Of a stretch of 64,000 nucleotides of DNA, positions 47,030-56,700 are shown in pieces (positions within the stretch are counted from its first letter, which is position 1; each line of letters begins with the position of its first letter). The DNA comes from Bacteroidota bacterium (GTDB lineage Bacteria; Bacteroidota; Bacteroidia; Chitinophagales; LD1). The position numbers and the translations under genes were made by a program. The stretch covers positions 61,686-125,685 of the forward strand of contig CANJLD010000012.1 in the NCBI GenBank assembly GCA_947475165.1. Reading direction: 5' to 3'. A model generated the notes under the pieces. The model was not told the origin of the DNA. It saw nothing but the letters and a program-made list of their open reading frames with translations, and ran no database searches.

Positions 47030-49177
47030 ATGAAAAAAGCATTTACACTTACTGCACTCCTTTCCATTTTCATTTCTTCTTTTTCGCAGATTACTTATAA
47101 CATAAGCGATGTGCCCCAGTCGGGAACGATTCAACGCATAGCCCAGGATACTTTCCCTTTGCCAAGTATAAATTTCGGAAACAAAGGAGCAAACCAGGTT
47201 TATGACTTCAGTAATCTTACGCTGTATAAATATGATACTGCGGAGTTCAGAGCCCCTACTAACAGCCAAAGAACAACATTCCCAAACGCTGATATAGCAC
47301 TTACATCTGATGGAATAAATTTCCTGCTTACTAATACAGATACTCCCGGCAATAAGTTAACACTAGAAGGATTTCAAGGGCAGATATGCCCGGGACAAAC
47401 TATTTCAGGGTCTTATTCCATCAAGCCCGATTTATATCGCTTTCCAACTAACTATTTGAGCAACTTTGCAGGCACAGCATACTTGCAACAAACTGTTACA
47501 GCTGCCCAGGTTTGCCAAAGTTTTCCGGTGAGTAACGTTCGCTTAACTACTAACACCACCTACACCGATACAATTGACGGATGGGGAAAAGTAATTACAC
47601 CGGTGGGCGCTTATAAATGTTTGCGTAAACAGCGTAAGGAAACCACTACTACTACAATTGAAGCTCAGGTCTTCGGTATATGGAATACAGTTAGTGGCCC
47701 TACTACTACTACTACTGTTCGTTATACTTACATAACTAAAGAAGCCAAAGGAAGCGTAATCAACTTTAATTACGATACAGCTAACGTTCTTCAATCAATT
47801 AACTGGGCAATGGTGTTACCAACGGCACCAGTGGCAGATTTTAGTTTTGTAGTGGGCACAAACGGTTCGGTAGCCTTTACCGATTTGTCTGATTTCTATC
47901 CTACTTCATGGAGTTGGAACTTTGGTGATGGCTCAGCCTTATCTACCCAGCAAAACCCTACGCATGTTTACACCGCTAACGGTGCTTACAATGTTTGCTT
48001 AACTGCAACCAATGCCGGTGGCAGCAGCACACAGGTTTGCAAAACGGTGAACGTAACCGGTATAGCAGTAACACCGGTGGCGGAATTTGCCTGGGTTAAC
48101 CCAAGCGGTGGCTTGGTAAACTTTACCGACCAATCAACTAATACACCAACTTCATGGGCGTGGACGTTTGGCGATGCAACAACATCTACTCTGCAAAACC
48201 CTAATCACGTTTATTCGGCTAACAATACTTACAATGTTTGCTTAACAGCTACCAATGGTGCGGGAAGCAATCAACATTGCGAAAATGTAGTGGTATCAAA
48301 TATTTCTGCCGCTAACAACGCACCGGTGGCGAGTACCGATACGGTTACACTTACACAGGCAACCAGTATCAGCATTTTGCATATAGCCGGTAACGATGTT
48401 GACCCCGATAACGATAACATTTGTTTAACTGCCGTTTGGGGCTCGCCTTATGTAGCCGAAGTGATTGGCGGAAGTTGCGATATGGTTTCTATTATTCCCG
48501 ATTCTACTTTCGTAGGAACTGACACCGCTTACTACCAATTGTGCGATAACGGCACACCGGTGCTTTGTGATACCGGTATGATTATTTTTACTGTGGTGGC
48601 TGACCCTAATTTGTTGCCAGTAGCAGGGTTTGATACCGTAAGTTTTCAGCCTTGTATGCAGATGGATTTTGAAAATACTTCTACCGGTGCCGATAGTACG
48701 AAGTGGGTATTTACTTCAGGCGGTGGAGGCATTCCTTTTTTTACAAATTACAATGGCGATTCAGTTATCCAAATCCATTTTCCAGTAGCGGTAAAAACTT
48801 TGGATTATGTACCGTATGAACTTTGCATTATCGCATATAACCAATTTGGTTCAGATACATTTTGTATAAGCGGAAATGATAGTTGTGATATTAGTGGAGG
48901 AATTAACGAAGTAAATTTATCTAACATTCAACTCTACCCTAACCCAAGCAGCAATATTATTACTATAGATATGAGCCGCAACGAGGATGAAATTGCCCGC
49001 AACTACACCGCCATTGAAATTTACAATGCGGTGGGCGAGAAGGTTAAACTTGTCAGCAAGGGCAATAAAGTGGTTAACATTTCTGTTTCCGACCTTGCTG
49101 AAGGAATGTATATGGCAACACTTGTTGATTCGAAAGGAATAACAAGAACCCTGGGCAGGTTTACTATAAGCCGCTAA
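47030..49177 (+). CDS. Secreted PKD-domain protein with T9SS type A sorting domain (715 residues)
   Basis: ATG 47030 (MKKAFTLTALLSIFISSFSQ) gives a signal peptide; the frame is open upstream to 46976. Residues 20-250 form an unknown beta-rich N-terminal domain. Two PKD domains follow (about residues 262-355 and 356-440) with WSWNFGDGSA and WAWTFGDATT, then a cadherin/Ig-like domain starting at ASTDTVTLTQATSISIL, and a C-terminal T9SS sorting domain with IQLYPNPSSNIITIDMS and LAEGMYMATLVD. A clear terminator hairpin follows at 49195. It probably ends on the cell surface. Confidence 0.88.
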   Translation: MKKAFTLTALLSIFISSFSQITYNISDVPQSGTIQRIAQDTFPLPSINFGNKGANQVYDFSNLTLYKYDTAEFRAPTNSQRTTFPNADIALTSDGINFLLTNTDTPGNKLTLEGFQGQICPGQTISGSYSIKPDLYRFPTNYLSNFAGTAYLQQTVTAAQVCQSFPVSNVRLTTNTTYTDTIDGWGKVITPVGAYKCLRKQRKETTTTTIEAQVFGIWNTVSGPTTTTTVRYTYITKEAKGSVINFNYDTANVLQSINWAMVLPTAPVADFSFVVGTNGSVAFTDLSDFYPTSWSWNFGDGSALSTQQNPTHVYTANGAYNVCLTATNAGGSSTQVCKTVNVTGIAVTPVAEFAWVNPSGGLVNFTDQSTNTPTSWAWTFGDATTSTLQNPNHVYSANNTYNVCLTATNGAGSNQHCENVVVSNISAANNAPVASTDTVTLTQATSISILHIAGNDVDPDNDNICLTAVWGSPYVAEVIGGSCDMVSIIPDSTFVGTDTAYYQLCDNGTPVLCDTGMIIFTVVADPNLLPVAGFDTVSFQPCMQMDFENTSTGADSTKWVFTSGGGGIPFFTNYNGDSVIQIHFPVAVKTLDYVPYELCIIAYNQFGSDTFCISGNDSCDISGGINEVNLSNIQLYPNPSSNIITIDMSRNEDEIARNYTAIEIYNAVGEKVKLVSKGNKVVNISVSDLAEGMYMATLVDSKGITRTLGRFTISR

Positions 49178-49194
49178 GTCAAATGCTGTTTTTG

Positions 49195-49229
49195 AAAGCC
49201 CCTCTTCGATTTAAAGAGGGGCTTTTTTA
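49195..49229 (+). terminator. Rho-independent terminator after the PKD-domain gene
   Basis: AAAGCCCCTCTT and AAGAGGGGC form a stem around CGATTTA, followed by six T. Confidence 0.9.
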
Positions 49230-49338
49230 TTTATCATTAGAAAGATTACTTGAAATATTACGAGCTTATAGAGAGTTTTTTTCGCGTTTCTCTTAACCTT
49301 TATATCAAGGTTGATTTATGCAAAACTAGGAGTAATAA

Positions 49339-49377
49339 AAATCCCTTGCTATAGTTAATAACAAGGGATTCTATTTT
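49339..49377. terminator. Isolated hairpin, probably a minus-strand terminator for the orphan ORF
   Basis: AATCCCTTG and CAAGGGATT form a 9-bp stem around a 13-nt loop; on the minus strand it is followed by TTTTTATT. It lies about 110 bp beyond the stop of the orphan minus-strand ORF. Confidence 0.55.
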
Positions 49378-49484
49378 GTGAGGTCGGGAGCGCCAACCTA
49401 TTTGCGCAGGGCGTATAAAAATTCCGAACCCGAAGGCTTTAACAGGACATTAAAATTAGGGAGCACCGGAACCAGTCAGTTGGT

Positions 49485-49718
49485 TTATCGTTTCGGAGTT
49501 TCCGCAGCCATGTTACGGGCTGTTTCGCGGTCTACTCTCAGTTGGAGCAAGCGGACATATTCATCAAACTGTTTGCTGGTCAGCGCGCCCGGTGTGCACC
49601 GGTAGCTCGAGATACCGCGGTAGTCAACATAAACCAGTTTCGGTAGAGGGCAGATGGCGGTAGCGAACATATACAGGGATTGTGCTACAACTTTAAGGTA
49701 GTATAAACCGGGAATCAA
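49485..49718 (-). CDS. Orphan 77-residue ORF, possible gene remnant
   Basis: The frame is bounded upstream by a TAA immediately before TTG 49718. An internal ATG at 49670 would give 61 residues. The composition is less AT-rich than the surroundings and the codons look used (KLVYVDYRGISSYRCTPG, LTSKQFDEYVRLLQLRVD). No signal peptide or known domain is seen. It lies in an 1172-bp gene-poor region next to a tRNA remnant, so it could be what is left of an integrated element or of an RNA gene with an accidental frame. The hairpin at 49339-49377 may be its terminator. Confidence 0.4.
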   Translation of the reverse strand: MIPGLYYLKVVAQSLYMFATAICPLPKLVYVDYRGISSYRCTPGALTSKQFDEYVRLLQLRVDRETARNMAAETPKR

Positions 49719-49949
49719 GCAGGGTTACCAACAAAAGAACATTCATCTTTTTTAACTGTTCAGATTTCTGGGCAGAGTAAAAAATCGCTTCCCTCCTCTC
49801 CTGTTTACCAATGAAAAAACCGGTTAATCATAATCAAAAATGAAGTATTGATTTACCGCCCCCAATCTACACCCAACAGAAAATTTCATCCGCAATTGAT
49901 TTTAATTCAACAGGTTAAAAAATCGTCTGAGGTCGTCATCCGTCGTACA
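49719..49949. other. AT-rich intergenic stretch next to the tRNA remnant
   Basis: No coding frame, RNA or clear repeat is seen here on either strand. Confidence 0.6.
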
Positions 49950-50004
49950 CCTTAAAATCCTGTGATACTTAAATATCGTGCGCGTTCGATTCCCGCCCGC
50001 GGTA
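49950..50004 (+). other. 3' half of a tRNA-Leu(UAA), probable attachment-site remnant
   Basis: From CTTAAAATCC (anticodon loop with TAA) the sequence follows tRNA-Leu: long variable arm (GTGATACTTAAATATCGTG), T-arm GCGCG-TTCGATT-CCCGC (one mismatch in the stem) and acceptor CCGCGGT with discriminator A. The 5' half is missing: the bases upstream (GTCGTCATCCGTCGTACAC) cannot pair with the acceptor or the anticodon stem. This is the pattern of an integrase attachment site that duplicates the tRNA 3' end. No intact tRNA-Leu gene or integrase is in this window. Confidence 0.65.
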
Positions 50005-50005
50005 C

Positions 50006-50060
50006 AACTTGTATTTGTAATTTTCCAAATTGTTTTATTGGAAAATTACAAATACAAGTT
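50006..50060. repeat. Perfect 23-bp inverted repeat directly after the tRNA remnant
   Basis: The two arms (50006-50028 and 50038-50060) are exact complements, starting AACTTGTATTTG and ending CAAATACAAGTT, with a 9-nt loop. It begins two bases after the tRNA-like discriminator. It could be the terminator of the ancestral tRNA transcript, but the arms are much longer than most. Confidence 0.85.
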
Positions 50061-50152
50061 TCCAAATTATCTCCTATCAAAATATGATATTGTATCAATT
50101 TTGAAAACTAATGCCTCCATTATATTTAGGCCAAGTATCGGAAAAGCCTCTT

Positions 50153-50185
50153 GTTCTTCATCTTTCGTTACGCTCAGGATGATAC
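50153..50185. repeat. Dispersed intergenic repeat containing CGTTACGCTCAGGATGA
   Basis: The reverse complement reads GTATCATCCTGAGCGTAACG followed by AAAGATGAAGAAC. A sequence family of the form TCATCCTGAGCGTAACGAAGGAT is recurrent between genes in this phylum as I remember; there is one copy in this window. Confidence 0.5.
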
Positions 50186-50299
50186 TGATACACTACCAAA
50201 TTCCAACCGTTATACAAGAGAATCTACAACATGTAAATCTTTGTAGAAATCGTCTTATTTCTCCGGTAATACTAGGCAGGTAAGCATATACAAATTGTC

Positions 50300-50307
50300 T
50301 ATCTTTG
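50300..50307 (+). promoter_or_regulatory. -7 promoter box (TATCTTTG) for the adhesin operon
   Basis: TATCTTTG fits TAnnTTTG and lies 42 bp before ATG 50350. No -33 element is convincing. Confidence 0.55.
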
Positions 50308-50349
50308 TCCTGACACTTTTAACCATCTGTATTAATTATTGTTTAGCCC

Positions 50350-50718
50350 ATGAAGACAAGGACCAGTTTGGTTTTCTCTGTTTTGTTAATGGCTGTATGT
50401 TTATTGGCACAAGCGCAAACTAAAACAACTCCGGCTCACGTTGCGCAGATTACTACAACCAACCCTGTAATTTCAGATGATGGTAAAGAAGTGATTGAAC
50501 CCTTTAACGGGACTTATCGCTTTATTTTTACTAAGGGAATAAAGCAGGTGTTCAGCGATGAAATTTTAAAAACCATAGAGGAAAATAGAAAAGAAGAAGA
50601 GGAAGTAACCGTTACGCTCTCTCCTTATTGCAAATTAAATGTTCTTTCAACGAAGCAAATAAGTCAGCCTGGATTTGTGCCTTTCACTAAGTCATACATT
50701 TTCGAAAAATCAGATTGA
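50350..50718 (+). CDS. Secreted 122-residue protein encoded with the giant adhesin
   Basis: It has a signal peptide (MKTRTSLVFSVLLMAVCLLAQAQ) and a mature part of about 100 residues that is charged in the middle (KTIEENRKEEEEVTVTLSPYC) and has one cysteine. I do not recognise a domain and there is no T9SS sorting domain, so it probably stays in the periplasm. Only 5 bp separate it from the 2488-residue adhesin gene, so the two are likely translated together. A chaperone, stabilising partner or export helper is an inference from position only. Confidence 0.7.
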   Translation: MKTRTSLVFSVLLMAVCLLAQAQTKTTPAHVAQITTTNPVISDDGKEVIEPFNGTYRFIFTKGIKQVFSDEILKTIEENRKEEEEVTVTLSPYCKLNVLSTKQISQPGFVPFTKSYIFEKSD

Positions 50719-50723
50719 ATTAG

Positions 50724-53700
50724 ATGGGCATAAAGAATTTTACTCTTCTCTTTTTCTTCTTTTTAGTTGGCGGCAGTTTAATTGCTCAGCCTGCCAACGA
50801 TTTGTGCTCTGCTGCGCAAAGTATTACACCCGATGGCTCCTGTGTTTCAGGAACAACGGTTTCTGCTGCCGATAACTGGACAGGAACTGTAGGTTGCCAG
50901 GCAGCCGCAGGAACGCATCCCGAAGTTTGGTATTCTTTTGTTTCTACCGGTAACAGTTATGTAGGCACAGTAATAGCCAGCGGCTCATGGTCAGGCAATG
51001 TTGAATTTACACTGGTTACAGGAACCTGTGCAGGAGGTTTTACTGCAGTGGGCGATGCCTGTGGTGCTTCGCCCCTGAGCGTTAATATAGCCGGGTTAAC
51101 CGTTGGAGCTACTTACTATTTTACCGTTTCAGAAAAAGGAACTGCCAATGTCGGACCATTTTCAGTTTGTTCGTCTACCCCCTTAGCAACCATACCTTCC
51201 AATGACGATTGCAGTAACGCCACTTCGCTTGGCACACTGCCGGCTCCCGGCACTTGCGGGTCGGGAGTGCAAACCGGAACAGCGGTTGTTGTAGCCGGTA
51301 CTAATGTGGCTGCTACAGAAGAAAGCCCTTACGTTTCGCTCACCGGTTGCGGAATGGCTTCACCGGCAAACAGCGTTTGGTATTCTTTTGTTCAACCGGT
51401 AAGGGGTTATGGATTAACTATAAATGTTTCGGGAGGAACACTGGCTAACCCGAATATTGCGCTATGGAGCGGAACAACCTGTACTTCGTTATCCGGAGTT
51501 AATTGTATTGTAGGTTCAAGTAATACGGCAACACTTACAGTATCGAACGGAATGATTCCGGGTCAGACTTATTACATTCAGTTAAGCGGCAATACCGGTG
51601 AAAGCGGTACGTATAATCTTTCCGTAAATGCTTTTCAGGATTGTTCCGATTGCTTAAATGCATCCAGCCTTACGGTTTCTCCACTACCGGTAAACGGCAT
51701 GTATGACCCCGGGCAAACCGTATCCTTTTGTTTTCACATCGACCGGTGGACACAAACCGTAAATAACTGGCTGCATGGTGTTCAAATGGCTTTCGGCTCC
51801 GGTTGGGATTTACCAACTCTTACCACCACCCCTCCCGCGGCTTATGTTTCTACTTCCACATTTTGGGGAGCGGTGTCACCATCGTCTTGCGGTAACTGGG
51901 CTTATTATCCGGGCGGAACAACAAGTTCAGCATCGGGAGTTACTTGGCCTGCCGGATTTTATTTTGACGGGGTATACACCACCAATATATTCGGAACAGT
52001 TACAGGGTGCGGTTCCTTAACCGGAAACCCCGGCAATAATTTTGGTGATGGTGTGCCCAATTCAGGATTAATTATTACTCCACCCGCTAATCAATGGAAT
52101 TTCTGCTGGACGATTAAAGTAAAAACCGGTTGTAATCCCGGAATGAGTTTATCGGTTGCGGTAAATACATCCGGTGACGGTGAATCCGGTTCTTGGACGA
52201 GTATAGGGTGTACAAATGACCCCGCAGTAAATTTCACCGCACAAATTTCCTGTTGCCCGCCTACTATGTCAAGCACTGGAACCTGTACCGGTTTAAGCAA
52301 TGGAACGGCAACAGCAACACCTGATGGAGCGGCTGCTCCATACACCTACTCATGGTCAGCCGGTGGTCAAAATACGCAAACCATCACCGGATTAGCAGCG
52401 GGCACTTATACCGTAACCGTTGTAGATGTAAACCTTTGCACAGCTACTGCTTCTGTTACAGTTGCTACAAATGCAAATCCTACCGTAGCACCAACTGCAA
52501 CTCCTGCAACCATTTGCAACGGAGCAAGCACAACACTCGCTGCCAATGCGACAGCAGGAAGCGGAAGTATTTCTACTTACGCATGGAGCATTGGACTTGC
52601 CGGCAGCGTTTCCGGTGGTAGCGTTTCGCCAACTTCTAATACTACTTATACTATTACCGTTACTAACAGCAATACCTGCACTGCAACCGGTACGGTTACG
52701 GTAACCGTAAATGCAAAACCAACGGTTGCACCTACTGCTGCCCCATCTACTATTTGTAACGGAACAAGCACTACTCTCGCTGCTAATGCAGTAGCTGGAA
52801 GTGGAAGCATTTCTACGTATGCCTGGAGCAGTGGGCTTGCCGGAAATGTTGCAGGCGGCACTGTTTCACCTACTACAAATACTACATACACTGTTACTGT
52901 TACTAATAGTAATTCCTGTACTGTTACCGGTACTGTTACGGTTGCCGTAAATGCAAAACCAACAATTGCACCTACCGCAACACCAACAGCAATATGTAAC
53001 GGAGGAAGTACAACACTTGCTGCCAATGCAACAGCGGGTAGCGGAAGCATTTCAACTTATGCATGGAGTAGTGGTTTGGCAGGAAGCATTTCCGGTGGAA
53101 GTGTTTCACCAACAACAAATACTACTTATACCGTTACCGTAACTAACAGTAATACATGTACAGCAACCGGAACTGTTTCCGTAACAGTAAATGCATTGCC
53201 TACTGTTGCTCCTACTGCAGGTCCTGCAATTATTTGCGTTGGACAAAGCACAACGCTTGCTGCAAATGCCACTGCCGGTAGCGGAAGTATTTCAACTTAC
53301 GCATGGAGCAGTGGTCTGGGAAATGTAGCAAGCGGTTCAGTGTCTCCACTAACAAACACTACTTACACAATAACCGTAACTAACAGTAATGGTTGTACAG
53401 CAACTGCAAGTGTTTCAGTTACAGTAAATGCAAAACCGACTGTTGCACCAACCGTAGCTCCATCAACTATTTGTAACGGACAAAGCACCACGCTTGCAGC
53501 CAATGCTACGGCAGGAAGCGGAAGTATTTCTACTTATGCCTGGAGTACCGGATTGGCAGGAAACGTATCGGGTGGAAATGTTTCTCCAACAACCAATACT
53601 ACCTACACAGTTACAGTTACGAATAGTAATTCATGCACAGCAACCGGAACAGTTTCGGTTAGCGTTAATGCAAACCCAACAGTTTCACCATCTGCAACCG

Positions 53701-56700
53701 GAAACATCTGTGCCGGAGCAAGTGCTACACTGGCAGCTAATGCCACAGCCGGTAGCGGAAGTATTTCAACTTACGCATGGAGCAGTGGGCTTGCCGGTAA
53801 CGTAGCCGGTGGTACTGTTTCCCCTGCGTCAACTACTACTTATACCGTAACTGTTACTAATTCTAATTCATGTACAGTAACCGGATCTGTTTCGGTTAAT
53901 GTAAACGCCACCCCAACCGTTGCTTTAACAGCAACACCCGCTATTATTTGCAACGGAGGTACCACCACATTGGCGGCAAATGCAACAGCCGGAAGCGGAA
54001 GTATTACTGTTTATACCTGGAACGGTGGAGTTCTTGGCAACGTTTCCGGTGGTTCAGTTTCGCCAACAATAAATACTACTTATACAGTAACTGTTACGAA
54101 TAGTAATTCATGCACCGCAACCGGAATTGTTTCAGTTACCGTTAATGCTAATCCAACAGTTACACCAACAGTAACTCCGCCTGCAATCTGCAATGGACAA
54201 AGCACTACACTCGCTGCCAATGCAACTGCAGGAAGCGGAAGTATTTCTACTTATGCCTGGAGTAGTGGTTTAGCAGGAAACGTCTCCGGTGGAAGTGTTT
54301 CACCAACAACAAATACTACTTACACAGTTACGGTTACGAACAGTAATACATGCACGGTAATCGGAACTGTTTCGGTTACTGTGAATACGTTGCCTACGGT
54401 TGCACCAACTGCAACTCCTGCAACCATTTGTAACGGGCAAAGCACCGCGTTAGTAGCTAATGCAACGGCAGGAAGTGGAAGTATTTCTACTTATGCATGG
54501 AGCAGTGGTTTAGGAAATGTAGCAAGTGGTTCAGTTTCACCAACAACAAATACCACTTATACAGTTACAGTTACAAATAGTAATTCATGCACTGTAACCG
54601 GAACCGTTTCTGTAACTGTTAATGCAAATCCAACGGTTGCTCCTACGGCAACTCTTGCAACCATTTGTAATGGGCAAAGTACAGCACTTGCTGCTAATGC
54701 AACAGCAGGTAGCGGTGTAATTTCCACTTATGTGTGGAGCAGCGGATTAGCTGGTAATGTTTCGGCAGGGAGTGTTTCGCCAATAACAAATACTACTTAC
54801 ACCGTAACTGTAACTAATTCTAATTCGTGCACTGTAACGGGAACAGTTTCTGTTACAGTAAATGCAAATCCGACAGTTGCACCAACAGTAGCTCCTTCTG
54901 CAATCTGCAACGGGCAAAGCACTACACTCGCTGCCAATGCAACTGCAGGAAGTGGAAGTATTTCTACTTATGCGTGGAGTAGTGGTTTAGGAAACGTAGC
55001 AAGTGGTTCTGTTTCGCCAACAACAAACACTACTTATACAGTAACCGTTACGAATAGTAATACTTGTACAGCAACAGCAAGTATTACAGTAACAATAAAT
55101 CCGCTTCCATCACCTACAGCAACTAATACAGGTCCTTATTGTGCTACCTCTACTATTCAGTTCAATGCCGGAGGCGGAACATCGTATTCATGGAGTGGAC
55201 CGGCTGCGTTTGCGAATGGAACACAAAATCCGACAAGAGCAAACGCTACATTAGCAATGGCTGGAACTTATACCGTAACAGTTACCGATGCAAATGGTTG
55301 TTCTGCAACTGCAACAACAACGGTTGTTGTAAATTCTTCGCTTACACCGGTAGCATCTAATACCGGTTCTTATTGCGTAGGAGGAACAGTTCAACTAAAT
55401 ATTGTAGGTGGAAATACTTATTCATGGAGCGGACCAAATTCTTTTTCAGATGTTAATCAAAACCCAAGCATAAGTAATGCAACTACTTTGATGAGCGGAA
55501 CCTACAATGTTACTGCCACCGATTTGAATGGTTGTAGCGGAACGACTTCAACTAATGTTGTGGTAAATCCGCTTCCTTCTCCGTCTGCTTCTAATACCGG
55601 TCCGTATTGCGCTGGTGTAAGTATTCAATTGAATTCATCCGGTGGAAATTCTTACTCATGGAGTGGACCGAATGCATATTCTAACTCAACACAAAATTCA
55701 ACTATTGCAAATTCAACTGTTACGATGAGTGGGATATATTCCGTAACGGTTACTGATGTTAACGGATGTACTGCAACAGTTTCTACCAATGTTATTGTAA
55801 ATGCGAATCCAACGGTTGCGCCAAGTGCTGCACCGGTGACCATTTGCAATGGCGGTAGCACAACACTTTCAGCTAACGCAACTGCGGGCAGCGGAGCAAT
55901 TTCAACTTACGCATGGAGTAGTGGTTTAGGAAATGTTGCGGGTGGTTCGGTTTCTCCAACAACAAATACCACTTACACAATAACCGTTACAGATGTTAAT
56001 GCATGTTCTGTAACAGGTAGCGTTTCAGTAACAGTAAACGCAAATCCAACAGTTACCCCGACTACAACACCTTCAACAATCTGTAACGGGCAAAGCACAA
56101 CGCTTTCTGCAAATGGAGTAGCCGGTAGCGGAACAATTTCAGCTTACACATGGAGTAGCGGATTGGTTGGAAATATTTCCGGTGGAAGTGTGTCGCCAAC
56201 AACAAATACTACTTACACAATAACCGTAACTAACAGTAATGCGTGTACGGCAACCGGTACTGTTTCTGTAACAGTAAACCAACTTCCGATACCTGCTGCA
56301 AGCAACAACGGACCGTTATGCGTGGGAACAACTCTTCAACTGAATTCATCAGGCGGAAATTCTTACTCATGGAGCGGACCGAATGCTTATACTGACGGAA
56401 CACAAAATCCAACAGTTACAAACTCTACAATAGCCTTGACCGGAACATATCAGGTTACTGTGGCAGATTTGAACGGATGTTCAGCAACCGCTTCTACGAA
56501 TGTGGTTATTAATAATGCGCTTGTTCCTGTGGCTTCTAACACCGGACCTTACTGCCCGGGAACAATTGTTCAACTAAATATTACCGGGGGAAATTCCTAT
56601 TCATGGAGTGGTCCTTTAGGATTCACAGACGCTTCTCAGAACCCGACCCTTGCAAACGCAACAACAACGATGAGTGGCACTTATACGGTAACCGCTACTG

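Noticed and set aside
49378..49605. 75-codon plus-strand frame opposite the orphan ORF
   Set aside because: It begins at a GTG inside a hairpin flank, and the minus-strand frame is better in composition; both cannot be supported.
49340..50005. tmRNA or RNase P RNA spanning the gene-poor gap
   Set aside because: A tRNA-like 3' end and an upstream ACCGGG-like match (CCGCGG at 49614) hinted at a tmRNA. The 5' tRNA-like half and the tag-reading frame are not recognisable and CCGCGG is itself a palindrome, so the match is weak.
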